This document shows, piece by piece, positions 44,196 to 53,923 of a stretch of 64,000 bases of DNA. The notes beneath the pieces were generated by a model. It did not search any database. It saw only the letters and a program-made list of their open reading frames with translations, and was not told where the DNA came from. This stretch comes from Geodermatophilus nigrescens. GTDB lineage: Bacteria > Actinomycetota > Actinomycetes > Mycobacteriales > Geodermatophilaceae. The position numbers were made by a program, and so were the translations under genes. The stretch spans positions 62,001-126,000 of the forward strand of contig NZ_FQVX01000002.1 in NCBI RefSeq assembly GCF_900129495.1, read 5' to 3'. The stretch's first letter is position 1; each line of letters starts with the position of its first letter.

Positions 44196-44258
44196 CCGGG
44201 GCCGGCTGACCCGGCGCCACCCCCCGACCGCACCTCCGGACGCACCGAGGGACTGACG

Positions 44259-45212
44259 ATGACCGCAACCATGGGCACCCCGCAGGACACCGGTCCGCTC
44301 GTCCGGGGCACGGTCCCGGCCGCCGGGGGCGGGCAGCCCGCCCGCCCCCGGCGCAGCCGGCCGCTCATCACCTACGGCCGCTGGTGGTGGGCGCTGCCCG
44401 CCATCCTCGCGGTCCTGCTCATCCACTACGTCGCCACGGCCGGCGGGGCGCTCTACGCCTTCACGAACTGGACCGGCATCGGCGACTTCGACTGGGTCGG
44501 GCTGGACAACTTCCGCCGCATCCTCGACGACCCCGCCCTCATCGGGTCGCTCGAGAACACGCTGTTCCTCGCCTTCGGCTTCCTGATCGCGACCAACGTC
44601 GTGGGGCTGCTGCTGGCCCTCGCGCTCAACCGCACGCTCAGGACGCGCTACCTGCTCCGGGTGCTGTTCTTCATGCCGGTGGTGCTCAGCCCGCTGGCGG
44701 TGTCCTACATCTGGAAGTTCATCTTCGACTTCAACGGGCCGCTCAACGACGTGCTCGCCTGGTTCGGTGCGGCGCCGAAGACCTGGCTCGCCGACCCGAC
44801 CCTCGCGCTGTGGGCGGTCCTGGTCGTCATGGCCTGGCAGACCACCGGCATGGTCATGGTCATCTACCTCGCCGGCCTGGCCACCGTGCCGGCCGAGATC
44901 GAGGAGGCCGCGGCGCTCGACGGGGCCAGCACCTGGCGGAGGTTCCGGTACATCACGCTGCCGTCGATCCGCCCGTCGCTGGCGATCGCCTCGACCCTCA
45001 TGCTCATCCAGGGTCTGCGCGTCTTCGACCAGGTCATGGCCCTGACCGGAGGCGGCCCCGCCGGCGCCACCGAGACGCTGGCCACGCAGGTCTACAAGGA
45101 GACGTTCGCGTTGAGCAACTTCGGCTTCGGCGCCGCGCTCGCGCTCCTCCTGACCCTCATCATGCTCGTCTTCTCGGTGCTGCAGCAGGCTGCCACCAGG
45201 GACCGGTCGTAA
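44259..45212 (+). CDS. Sugar ABC transporter permease 1 (MalF-type)
   Basis: 317-residue inner-membrane permease with about six transmembrane segments after a Pro/Arg-rich cytoplasmic start. The EAA loop EEAAALDGASTWRRFRYITLPSIRPSL contacts the ATPase. Forms a heterodimer with the next gene's product. Confidence 0.92.
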   Translation: MTATMGTPQDTGPLVRGTVPAAGGGQPARPRRSRPLITYGRWWWALPAILAVLLIHYVATAGGALYAFTNWTGIGDFDWVGLDNFRRILDDPALIGSLENTLFLAFGFLIATNVVGLLLALALNRTLRTRYLLRVLFFMPVVLSPLAVSYIWKFIFDFNGPLNDVLAWFGAAPKTWLADPTLALWAVLVVMAWQTTGMVMVIYLAGLATVPAEIEEAAALDGASTWRRFRYITLPSIRPSLAIASTLMLIQGLRVFDQVMALTGGGPAGATETLATQVYKETFALSNFGFGAALALLLTLIMLVFSVLQQAATRDRS

Positions 45213-45224
45213 GGGATCCGTGCC

Positions 45225-46058
45225 ATGTTCCGCTACACCAAGGCGACCGCGCTGCGCGAGGTGCTGGTCTGGGCCTTCGCCCTGCTGACCCTGCTCCCGT
45301 TCTACTTCCTGGTGATCAACGCCCTCAAGCCGGACGAGGAGCTGCTCACCACGGGCTCCTCGACCCCGCCCAGCCGGCCGACGGTGGAGAACTTCACCGA
45401 GGTGCTGACGGCGACCGGGGACTCCAACATCCTGCTGGGGCTGCTGCACAGCGCGGTGATCACCGTGGGGAGCATCGCCGGCCTGGTGGCCTTCGGCTCG
45501 CTGGCCGCCTACGTGCTCGCCCGGACGACGGCGCGGTGGGGGAGCGTCGCCTTCTACCTCTTCCTCGTGGCGATCGTGCTGCCGACGCAGCTCGGCCTGA
45601 TCCCGCTCTACATCGGCGCCCGCCAGCTCGGGCTGGTCGGGTCGCTGTGGGGCATGATCGTCCTGTACGTCGGCACGCTCATGCCGCTGGCGGTCTTCCT
45701 CTACGCCGGGTTCTTCCGCAACCTGCCGCGTGACTACGAGGAGGCGGCGGCGCTCGACGGGGCCGGCCCCGCCCGGGTGTTCTTCCGCGTCGTGCTGCCG
45801 CTCATGGCGCCGGCCACCGGGACCGTGGCGATCCTGGCCGGCCTCATCGTCTGGAACGACTTCTTCTCCGCGCTGATCTTCCTCGGCGGCTCGGACAACC
45901 AGACGCTGCCGGTGTCCATGTACTACTACGTCGGCTCGCTCGTCTCCGCCTGGAACAAGATCTTCGCCATCGTGCTCATCTCGATGGTCCCGATCCTGGC
46001 CTTCTACCTCTTCGCGCAGAAGCGCTTCATCCAGGGCTTCGCCGGCGGCATCAAGTAG
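45225..46058 (+). CDS. Sugar ABC transporter permease 2 (MalG-type)
   Basis: 277-residue permease with six hydrophobic segments and the EAA loop YEEAAALDGAGPARVFFRVVLPLMAPA. It ends with QKRFIQGFAGGIK, a typical MalG-like C-terminus. 12 bases downstream of permease 1 in the same operon. Confidence 0.93.
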   Translation: MFRYTKATALREVLVWAFALLTLLPFYFLVINALKPDEELLTTGSSTPPSRPTVENFTEVLTATGDSNILLGLLHSAVITVGSIAGLVAFGSLAAYVLARTTARWGSVAFYLFLVAIVLPTQLGLIPLYIGARQLGLVGSLWGMIVLYVGTLMPLAVFLYAGFFRNLPRDYEEAAALDGAGPARVFFRVVLPLMAPATGTVAILAGLIVWNDFFSALIFLGGSDNQTLPVSMYYYVGSLVSAWNKIFAIVLISMVPILAFYLFAQKRFIQGFAGGIK

Positions 46059-46142
46059 CGCCGGCGCGGGCCTCCCCGGCGGAGGTCCGCCCCCATCCAC
46101 CGCGCCGATGACCCCCATCAGCACGGACAGGCACCCGCGTCA

Positions 46143-46170
46143 TTGACTTCCTCCGGTTGTCGGAGGAAGT
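46143..46170 (+). promoter_or_regulatory. 10-5-10 operator, copy 3, upstream of the Gfo/Idh gene (perfect)
   Basis: ACTTCCTCCG (46146-46155), 5 bases, CGGAGGAAGT (46161-46170): a perfect inverted repeat. TTGACT (46143-46148) overlaps the left edge exactly as at 42756. It defines the start of a separate transcription unit for the dehydrogenase-ATPase-isomerase string. Confidence 0.7.
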
Positions 46171-46215
46171 GTGTATCCCAGGTCACGGACGTGACCGAGA
46201 CCCGAAGGAGGACCC

Positions 46216-47295
46216 GTGGCCGATCGGATCCGCGCCGGCATCGTCGGGACCGGCTTCATGGGCACGGTGCACGCCCGGGCGATCCGCCGCAGCGGCGGCG
46301 TGGTCACCCGGGTCGCCGGCTCGACGCCGGAGTCGTCGGCCGCGGGCCGGGAGCGCATCGGGGCGGAGTCGGCTACCGAGTCGGTCGACGAGCTGATCGC
46401 CGCCGACGACGTGGACGTCGTCCACGTGTGCACGCCGAACGCCACCCACGCGCCGCTGGTGCGTGCGGCGATCGCGGCCGGCAAGTCCGTGGTGTGCGAG
46501 AAGCCGCTCGCCGTCGACGCCGCCGAGGCCCAGGAGCTGCTGGACCTCGCCACCGCCGCCGGCGTCACCGCCACCGTGCCCTTCGTCTACCGCTTCTACC
46601 CGACGGTCCGCGAGGCCCGCGCCCGGGTGGCCGACGGCAGCGCCGGCCCCGTGCGGCTGTTGCACGGCTCCTACCTGCAGGACTGGCTGGCCGACGCCAC
46701 CGACGACGACTGGCGGGTCGACGCCGCGGCCGGCGGGGCCTCCCGGGCCTTCGCCGACATCGGCGTGCACTGGTGCGACCTGGTCGAGTTCGTCTCCGGC
46801 CACCGGATCACCCGGCTGGCCGCCCGCACGCTCACCGTCCACCCCGAGCGGGGCGGGCGCCCCGTCACCACCGAGGACGCCGCCGTCGTGCTCTTCGAGA
46901 CCGACCGCGGCGCCGCCGGGAACGTGACGGTCAGCCAGGTGACCCCGGGCCGGAAGAACCGGCTCTGGTTCTCCGTCGACGGCGCCACCGAGAGCCTGTG
47001 CTTCGACCAGGAGAACCCCGACTCGCTGTGGATCGGGGGCCGCGAGGTCAACCGGCAGCTGCTGCGCGGCAGCGGCGGGCACCCGGCCGCCGAGCGCTAC
47101 TCCGTCGTCCCGGCCGGCCACCCGCAGGGCTACCAGGACTGCTTCGACGCGTTCGTCGCCGACACCCACGCCGCCGTCGCCGGCTCCGCGCCCGACGGCC
47201 TGCCGACCTTCGCCGACGGCGTGCGCGCCGCCCGCGTCACCGCCGCCGTCCTCGAGTCGGCGGCCGCGCGGACCTGGGTGGAGGTCGCCGCGTGA
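46216..47295 (+). CDS. Gfo/Idh/MocA-family oxidoreductase
   Basis: 359-residue NAD(P)-dependent sugar dehydrogenase. The Rossmann motif IVGTGFMGTVHARAI is at the N-terminus, CEKPLAVDAAEA carries the family's EKP lysine, and DIGVHWCDLVEFVSG gives the catalytic-domain histidine region. GTG start with AAGGAGG upstream. In a locus with glycoside oxidases it may interconvert a 3-keto-sugar and the parent sugar; other Gfo/Idh activities are possible. It is directly under the perfect 10-5-10 operator. Confidence 0.9.
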   Translation: MADRIRAGIVGTGFMGTVHARAIRRSGGVVTRVAGSTPESSAAGRERIGAESATESVDELIAADDVDVVHVCTPNATHAPLVRAAIAAGKSVVCEKPLAVDAAEAQELLDLATAAGVTATVPFVYRFYPTVREARARVADGSAGPVRLLHGSYLQDWLADATDDDWRVDAAAGGASRAFADIGVHWCDLVEFVSGHRITRLAARTLTVHPERGGRPVTTEDAAVVLFETDRGAAGNVTVSQVTPGRKNRLWFSVDGATESLCFDQENPDSLWIGGREVNRQLLRGSGGHPAAERYSVVPAGHPQGYQDCFDAFVADTHAAVAGSAPDGLPTFADGVRAARVTAAVLESAAARTWVEVAA

Positions 47296-48191
47296 CCGGC
47301 ACCCGGCTGACCGTGGGCGACCCCGCCCCGGCGTTCGCGCTCCCCGACACCGCGGGGGAGCAGGTCCGGCTCGACCCCGCGGCGCACGCCGCCACGGTCG
47401 TCGTCTTCACCGCCGACGGCTGCCCCTTCGCCCTCGCCTGGCACGACCGGGTCCAGGACGTCGCCCGCCGGTACGCCGCCCGCGGCGTGGCGGTGCTGCA
47501 GGTGGTCAGCAACGACGACACCGACCACCCGGAGGACTCGCTCGACGGCATGCGCCGCCGGGTCGACGCCGGGGAGCTCGCCGGGCCGTTCCTCCGCGAC
47601 GCCGAGCAGTCCGTCGCCCAGGCCTACGGCGCCACCGCCACCCCGGAGGTCTTCGTCGTCGACCCGACCGGGGTGGTCCGCTACCACGGCGCCCCCGACG
47701 CCGACCACGACGACCCGGCGCAGGACGCCGCCTGGCTGCGCGCGGCCCTCGACGACGTCCTCGCCGGCCGTGAGGTCGCCCGGCCGGTGACCTCTCCGGC
47801 GGGCTGCTCGATCAAGTGGCGGGTCGAGCTGCTGTGGTGGGCCGGCTGCCCGTCGCACGACGGCGCCGCCGCGCTGCTGCGCGACACGCTCGCCGGCCTC
47901 GGCCGGGGCGACGTCCGAGTCGCCGAGCGCGAGGTCCGCACCCGCGAGGAGGCGGCGCGTCTCGGCTTCCCGGGCTCGCCGACGTTCGCCGTCGGCCGGC
48001 GTGACCTCTACCCGGTCGACGCGCCCCCCGCCCTCACCTGCCGCGTCTACCCGCGGGCCGACGGGCGCAGCTCGCCGCTGCCGGAGCCGGCCGGCCTCGC
48101 CGACCGCCTGCGCACCGCCCTCGCCCGGCCCTGGGACCTCCCGCACTGGGTCGACCCCCGCCGACCGGCGCCCGCCGACAGCCCGTCCTGA
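47292..48191 (+). CDS. Peroxiredoxin-like / thioredoxin-like two-domain fusion protein
   Basis: 299 residues. The N-terminal domain (about 1-165) is an AhpC/TSA-type thioredoxin fold with VGDPAPAFALPDTAGEQV and a single active-site-like cysteine in ADGCPFALAWHD. The C-terminal domain (about 175-280) is a second small thioredoxin-like domain with WWAGCPSHDGAAALL and LGFPGSPTFAV. A central GCSIKW motif could supply a resolving cysteine. The GTG start overlaps the dehydrogenase stop. Its presence in a sugar operon may relate to hydrogen peroxide made by the flavin oxidases downstream (inference). Confidence 0.75.
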   Translation: MTGTRLTVGDPAPAFALPDTAGEQVRLDPAAHAATVVVFTADGCPFALAWHDRVQDVARRYAARGVAVLQVVSNDDTDHPEDSLDGMRRRVDAGELAGPFLRDAEQSVAQAYGATATPEVFVVDPTGVVRYHGAPDADHDDPAQDAAWLRAALDDVLAGREVARPVTSPAGCSIKWRVELLWWAGCPSHDGAAALLRDTLAGLGRGDVRVAEREVRTREEAARLGFPGSPTFAVGRRDLYPVDAPPALTCRVYPRADGRSSPLPEPAGLADRLRTALARPWDLPHWVDPRRPAPADSPS

Positions 48192-48219
48192 CCGACCACC
48201 ACCCGCAGCAGGAGCAGTC

Positions 48220-49446
<1,227 letters not shown>

Positions 49447-49460
49447 CCGGGAGGGATCCC

Positions 49461-50468
49461 GTGACCACACCGGCACACCAGATCAAGCGGGGCGTCAGCC
49501 TCTACTCGTTCCAGGAGGAGTACTTCCTCCGCACCCTGTCCCTCGAGGACTGCATCCGGGTCGCCGGCGAGATCGGCGCCACGGGCATCGAGCTCATCCC
49601 CGAGCAGATGATCCCCGGCTTCCCCACGGTGACCGACGAGTTCGTGCAGCAGTGGTTCGCCTGGATGGAGCGGTACGGGACCCGGCCGGTCGCCACCGAC
49701 CTGTTCCTCGACACCAAGCTCCACCCCGACCGGTGGCTGACCCAGGAGGAGCAGGTCGCCTCCGTCTGCCGCGACGTCGACATCGCCGTCCGGCTCGGCG
49801 CCGGCATCGTCCGGGCGATCATCAACACCCCGCCGGAGGTCATGGAGGAGGCGGCGCCCTACGCCGAGGAGAAGGGCGTCCGCCTGCTCCTCGAGGTCCA
49901 CGCGCCCTTCCACTACGAGCACCCGTGGATCCTCGAGCACCTCGAGGTCATGTACCGCACGGGGTCGCCGGCACTGGGCCTCATGCCCGACATGGGCACC
50001 TACGTCGAGCGCTTCCCCCGGGTGGTCAGCGAGCGCGCCCTGCGCGACGGCGCCCGGCCGGAGCTGGTCGACCTGGTCGTGCAGACCTACGACGACCACG
50101 GCGACACCCACGCGCTCATGGACATCGTCAACTACCGCGGCGGCGGCCCGGTGGACTTCGGCCTGGCCCGCCAGGCGACCCACTACATCTGGTCCGAGCC
50201 CAAGGCGATGCTCGAGCACATGCCCCTCATCGGGCACATCCAGGCGAAGTTCTACGAGATGACCGACGAGGGCGTCGAGTACTCGATCCCCTACGACCGG
50301 ATCGTGCCCGTGCTCCTCGAGGGCGGCTTCGACGGCCACCTGTCCAGCGAGTACGAGGGCAACCGCCACATCCAGGACGTGCACCCCGTGGACAGCGTCG
50401 AGCAGGTCCGCCGCCAGCACGCCATGTTCGCCCGCCTGCTCGGCGAGACCCCCGGAGAGGACGCCTGA
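49461..50468 (+). CDS. Sugar phosphate isomerase/epimerase-like, C-glycoside deglycosidase alpha-subunit type (pair 1)
   Basis: 335-residue TIM-barrel protein of the AP_endonuc_2 fold. Candidate metal ligands are Glu in LLEVHAPF (near 144), Asp in MPDMGTY, Gln in GHIQAKFY (where others have His) and Glu in SSEYEGN. The opening RGVSLYSFQEEYF and size match the alpha subunit (CarB/DgpB) of C-glycoside deglycosidases, which cleave the C-C or C-O bond of 3-keto-glycosides. A DUF6379 beta-subunit gene overlaps its stop by one base, as in known carBC/dgpBC pairs. GTG start with GAGGG upstream. Confidence 0.8.
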   Translation: MTTPAHQIKRGVSLYSFQEEYFLRTLSLEDCIRVAGEIGATGIELIPEQMIPGFPTVTDEFVQQWFAWMERYGTRPVATDLFLDTKLHPDRWLTQEEQVASVCRDVDIAVRLGAGIVRAIINTPPEVMEEAAPYAEEKGVRLLLEVHAPFHYEHPWILEHLEVMYRTGSPALGLMPDMGTYVERFPRVVSERALRDGARPELVDLVVQTYDDHGDTHALMDIVNYRGGGPVDFGLARQATHYIWSEPKAMLEHMPLIGHIQAKFYEMTDEGVEYSIPYDRIVPVLLEGGFDGHLSSEYEGNRHIQDVHPVDSVEQVRRQHAMFARLLGETPGEDA

Positions 50469-50854
50469 TGTTCGACAGGTACATCGTCTGCGAGGAGGGC
50501 TTCCGCGCCCTCGACGACGGCCGCACCGGCGGCGTCGTGGAGGTCCGGATGCCGTACTACCGCGGCCTCGCGCTGTCGATGGTCGAGGCCGTCGACCTCG
50601 TCGTCGACGGCCGGCCCGTGCCGCCCGCCCGCACCAGCTTCACCGTGCACGGCAACACCTACCGCTTCGACCAGCTGCCGCGGACCACCGACGACCGGTG
50701 GGAGATGGGGGAGCGGGCCCAGCTCGCCTTCGAGACCGACGAGCCGCTCGCCCCCGGCGAGCACGAGGTCGCCGTCGCCGTGCGGCTGCGCATCTCCTAC
50801 ATGCCCGTCCCCAGCGGGGGGCGCGACAGCAAGCGCCTCACGCTGGCCGCCTGA
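50468..50854 (+). CDS. DUF6379-type C-glycoside deglycosidase beta subunit (pair 1)
   Basis: 128-residue beta-rich protein. The family pattern is visible: VEVRMPYYRGLALSMVEAVDLVVDGRPVP, then FTVHGNTYRFDQLP, the W-E-rich centre (DDRWEMGERAQLAF) and a final LRISYMPVPS. In DgpC and CarC this small subunit packs on the TIM barrel and shapes the active site. ATG overlaps the stop of the alpha-subunit gene (TGATG), supporting a 1:1 complex. Of the three beta genes here, this one reads most like the founding members. Confidence 0.83.
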   Translation: MFDRYIVCEEGFRALDDGRTGGVVEVRMPYYRGLALSMVEAVDLVVDGRPVPPARTSFTVHGNTYRFDQLPRTTDDRWEMGERAQLAFETDEPLAPGEHEVAVAVRLRISYMPVPSGGRDSKRLTLAA

Positions 50855-50865
50855 GAGGACCGGAC

Positions 50866-51276
50866 ATGGGACCCCTCGACGACCAGGTGGTGCGCGCCGA
50901 CTCGCTCACCGCCGGCCCCGACGGCCTGGAGATCGCCGTCTGGTCGCACTGGTACCGCGCCCTGCCGCTGCCGTCGCTGGCCCGCGTCGACCTCACCGTC
51001 GACGGGCGCCGCATCGACCCGGCCGAGCTGTCGGTCACCGTCAACGGCACCCGCCGCCCGCTGTCCGAGGTGGCCGGGGCCGGGGACGAGTACTGGTTCA
51101 CCACCGACCCGCTGGTCCTGCACACGCCGGTGGAGACCGCCCCCGGCCGGGAGCACCGCGTCCAGCTGCTGCTGGGCCTGTCGATCCCCTACATCCTCAC
51201 CGGCCCGGACCGGGTGCCCCTCGTGGCGCCCAGCGCCACCGACAAGACCCTCACCGCGGCGGGAGCACGCACGTGA
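50866..51276 (+). CDS. DUF6379-type beta subunit (pair 2)
   Basis: 136-residue paralogue of the preceding gene: LEIAVWSHWYRALPLPSLARVDLTVDGRRID, then LSVTVNGTRRPLSEV, DEYWFTTDPLVLH and LGLSIPYILTGPDRVPL. The Pro-Tyr-Tyr-Arg motif of pair 1 is His-Trp-Tyr-Arg here. It starts 11 bases after beta 1 with GAGAGGA upstream, and its stop overlaps the GTG of the next isomerase gene, so it is expected to pair with that protein. Confidence 0.78.
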   Translation: MGPLDDQVVRADSLTAGPDGLEIAVWSHWYRALPLPSLARVDLTVDGRRIDPAELSVTVNGTRRPLSEVAGAGDEYWFTTDPLVLHTPVETAPGREHRVQLLLGLSIPYILTGPDRVPLVAPSATDKTLTAAGART

Positions 51277-52304
51277 CCGACACCGCGCCGGGGCTGCCCC
51301 GCCTCGGCACCACCCTGTTCAGCCTCACGCTGGAGCAGCGCCGCGCCGGCGGGGACCTCGCGGGCCTCGTCCGCGAGGTGGCCGCACGCGACCTCGGGCC
51401 CGGCCTGGAGATGGTCGCCTTCCAGAGCCTGCGCGGCTGGCCCCGGCTGTCCCCGGAGCAGGAGCGGGAGGTCCGCGGCGTCCTCGACTCCTCGGGGCTC
51501 ACCCCGTCGTGCCTGGCGATCAACAACGACCTCGGCCTCTACCCGGGCCGGCTGCTCTCCGACGACGAGTCCTACGAGTACGTCGCCGTCCAGCTGCGCG
51601 GGGCGGCCGCGCTCGGCTTCCCCGTCGCCCGCGTGGGGGTGGAGACCGGCCCGGCGATCCTCGAGCGGCTGCTGCCGCTCGCCGAGCAGCTCGGCGTGAA
51701 GGTCGGCGTCGAGATCCACGCCCCGCTCACCATCGAGGCCGCGCCGGTGGCCGCGCTCAAGGAGCTCTTCACGCGGCTGGACACCCCCTGGCTGGGGTTC
51801 GTCCCCGACATGAGCGCGAGCATGCGGGCGGTCCCGGACGCCGTCGACGACGCCCACCGCGTCGCCGGCATCGCACCGGAGCTCACCGCGCTCACCAAGC
51901 AGCTGTGGGCCGAGCCCGGCCCCACGATGGCGAAGTTCCCGGAGCTGGAGCGGCGGGCGGCCGAGGCCGGCGCCACCCCGCCCCAGGTCGGCAACCTGAA
52001 GATGCTGTTCACCATGCACGGGCGGATGGCGCCCGAGCGGTGGGCCGACTTCTTCCCGCACGTCGTGCACGTGCACGGCAAGTTCTACGGGATCGTCGAG
52101 GGGCCCGACGGGCTCACCGACCCCTCGATCGACTGGCCGGCCGTCGCCCGCGTCCTGCGCGAGCAGGGGTACGACGGCGTCGTCTCCAGCGAGTACGAGG
52201 CGCACGCCTACAGCGACCGGTACAGCGCCTTCGACCAGATCCGCGCCCAGCACGACATGCTCAAGCGGCTGCTCGAGGCCGAGCCCGCGGTGGCCGCGCG
52301 ATGA
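51273..52304 (+). CDS. Sugar isomerase-like, deglycosidase alpha-subunit type (pair 2)
   Basis: 343-residue TIM-barrel protein similar to the genes at 49461 and, more strongly, 62054. Metal-ligand candidates are Glu in VGVEIHAPL, Asp in VPDMSAS, His in VHVHGKFYG and Glu in SSEYEAHAYSD. It is translationally coupled to beta subunit 2 upstream (GTGA) and to the first flavin oxidase downstream (ATGA). The ordering beta-alpha-oxidase suggests the oxidised product passes to this pair. The substrate is unknown. Confidence 0.8.
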   Translation: MTDTAPGLPRLGTTLFSLTLEQRRAGGDLAGLVREVAARDLGPGLEMVAFQSLRGWPRLSPEQEREVRGVLDSSGLTPSCLAINNDLGLYPGRLLSDDESYEYVAVQLRGAAALGFPVARVGVETGPAILERLLPLAEQLGVKVGVEIHAPLTIEAAPVAALKELFTRLDTPWLGFVPDMSASMRAVPDAVDDAHRVAGIAPELTALTKQLWAEPGPTMAKFPELERRAAEAGATPPQVGNLKMLFTMHGRMAPERWADFFPHVVHVHGKFYGIVEGPDGLTDPSIDWPAVARVLREQGYDGVVSSEYEAHAYSDRYSAFDQIRAQHDMLKRLLEAEPAVAAR

Positions 52305-53923
52305 GCACGTCCCCCGGTCCCGACGTCGCCGTCCCCGGTGTGGCCGACGTCGTCGACGTCGTCGTGGTCGGCTCCGGCCCGGTCGGCACCGCCGTCGCGC
52401 GGGAGCTGGCCGACGGCGGCAGCGGCGTGCGGGTCCTCGTGCTCGAGGCGGGGCAGCCGCTGGGCGAGCCCGCCGGCGGCCACGTGAAGAACATCGCCGA
52501 CGCGGCGGCCCGCGACGCCGTCCTCGCGGCGCTGGCCACCGGCCCCGGCCCGCTGCCCGGCGGCACGCCCGCCCGGCCGGGCACGACCCTGGTCGGCGCC
52601 CCGGACATGCCCAACGCCGCGGTGTCCACCAACGTCGGCGGGATGGGCGCGCACTGGACCGCGGCCTGCCCGCGCCCGGCCGACGACGAGGTGCCCGGCT
52701 GCGTCGACCCCGCCGTGCTCGACGAGGCGCTCACCCGCGCCGAGCAGCTGCTCGCGGTCACCACGCACGCCTTCGACCGGGCGCCGCTGACCGGCGCGGT
52801 GCAGCAGGTGCTCGGCGAGCTGTTCGACCGGCCGCAGCGCCGGCCGGCCGGGCCGATGCCCGTGGCGGTGACGGTCGGCGAGGACGGCTCCCTGCACTGG
52901 ACCGGCCCGGCGATCGTCGCCGGCGACCTGTGGGACCGCCCCGACGTCGAGTTGCGCACCGGCACGCTGGCCCGGCGCCTCCTGCGCGACGGCGACCGGG
53001 TGACCGGCGTCGAGGCCGTCGACCTGTCCTCCGGCCGGCGGTACGCGATCGGTGCCCGCGCCGTGGTGGTCGCCGCCGACGCGTTCCGGACGCCGCAGCT
53101 GCTGTGGGCCTCCGGCATCCGCCCCGGCGCGCTCGGCCGGTACCTCACCGAGCACCCGCAGGTCATGGCCGCCTCGCTGCTCGACGAGCGGCACGTCCCC
53201 GCGGACGCCCCGGTCGACGCCGACCTCCCGGTCACGGCCGCCGCCGCCCCCGGGGGAGGGGCGATCGTCCCCGTCTCCGGTGTCTCCTGGGTGCCCTACG
53301 CCGCGGACCGCCCCTTCCACGGCCAGGTCATGCAGATGGACGCCTCCCCGGTCCCCCTCGACCCCGGGGTGGCCGTCCGCCCCGGGCAGGTCGTCGGGCT
53401 GGGCTGGTTCTGCCGCAAGGAGCTCTCCCCGGACAACCGCGTGTGGTTCGACGAGGACGCCGCCGACGAGCACGGGCTGCCGGCGATCCGCATCGCCTAC
53501 GCCCTCAGCGACGCCGACCGGGCCTCCGTCGCCGCGGCCGTCGAGGAGGTGGGTGCCGCGGCACGCGCCCTCGGGCGGCCGCTCGGGGAGCCGTTCGTCA
53601 TGCCGCCCGGCAGCTCCCTGCACTACCTCGGCACCACCCGGATGGGCCGCGCCGACGACGGCACCAGCGTCTGCGACCCGGCCGGGCGGGTCTGGGGCAC
53701 CGAGAACCTCTACGTCGGCGGCAACAACGTCATCCCGACCGCGACGGCCTGCAACCCCACCCTCACCGCCGTCGCGCTCGGCGTGCTCACCGCCCGGGCC
53801 GTGGCCGCGCAACTGGCCGCGCAACTGGCCGCGCAGCCGGCCATCCAGCCGGCCACCCCGCCGGCCACCCCGGCGGCCGCCCAGCCGGCCCCGTCCCCCG
53901 TCGCCGAGGAGGCGCACGCATGA
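52301..53923 (+). CDS. GMC / pyranose 2-oxidase-like flavoprotein 1 (CarA-like sugar 3-oxidase candidate)
   Basis: 540-residue FAD enzyme. The dinucleotide motif VVGSGPVGTAVA starts near residue 22. VGGMGAHWTAACPRP has the histidine that carries covalent FAD in pyranose 2-oxidase (near 117). The catalytic His is in SSLHYLGTTRMG (near 439) and the Asn in ATACNPTLTAVAL (near 484). C-glycoside 3-oxidases such as CarA belong to this branch and oxidise the sugar C3 hydroxyl with O2. An Ala/Gln/Pro-rich tail of about 35 residues encoded by a 12-bp repeat is unusual. Confidence 0.85.
   Translation: MSTSPGPDVAVPGVADVVDVVVVGSGPVGTAVARELADGGSGVRVLVLEAGQPLGEPAGGHVKNIADAAARDAVLAALATGPGPLPGGTPARPGTTLVGAPDMPNAAVSTNVGGMGAHWTAACPRPADDEVPGCVDPAVLDEALTRAEQLLAVTTHAFDRAPLTGAVQQVLGELFDRPQRRPAGPMPVAVTVGEDGSLHWTGPAIVAGDLWDRPDVELRTGTLARRLLRDGDRVTGVEAVDLSSGRRYAIGARAVVVAADAFRTPQLLWASGIRPGALGRYLTEHPQVMAASLLDERHVPADAPVDADLPVTAAAAPGGGAIVPVSGVSWVPYAADRPFHGQVMQMDASPVPLDPGVAVRPGQVVGLGWFCRKELSPDNRVWFDEDAADEHGLPAIRIAYALSDADRASVAAAVEEVGAAARALGRPLGEPFVMPPGSSLHYLGTTRMGRADDGTSVCDPAGRVWGTENLYVGGNNVIPTATACNPTLTAVALGVLTARAVAAQLAAQLAAQPAIQPATPPATPAAAQPAPSPVAEEAHA
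53801..53896 (+). repeat. 12-bp tandem repeat in the 3' end of flavoprotein 1
   Basis: Eight diverged in-frame units of the type CTGGCCGCGCAA, CCGGCCATCCAG and CCGGCCACCCCG encode a low-complexity Ala-Gln-Pro tail. It lies after the last conserved motif, so its length may vary without loss of activity. Confidence 0.8.

Noticed and set aside
41349-46124. Very long minus-strand open frame (1591 codons) opposite the ROK and ABC genes
   Set aside because: It is a shadow of well-recognised plus-strand genes in high-GC DNA; its composition is Arg/Gly/Asp/His-rich with no domain.
53801-53896. 12-bp repeat as a CRISPR or phase-variable array
   Set aside because: Units are diverged, in frame and without unique spacers; it is a coding low-complexity tail.
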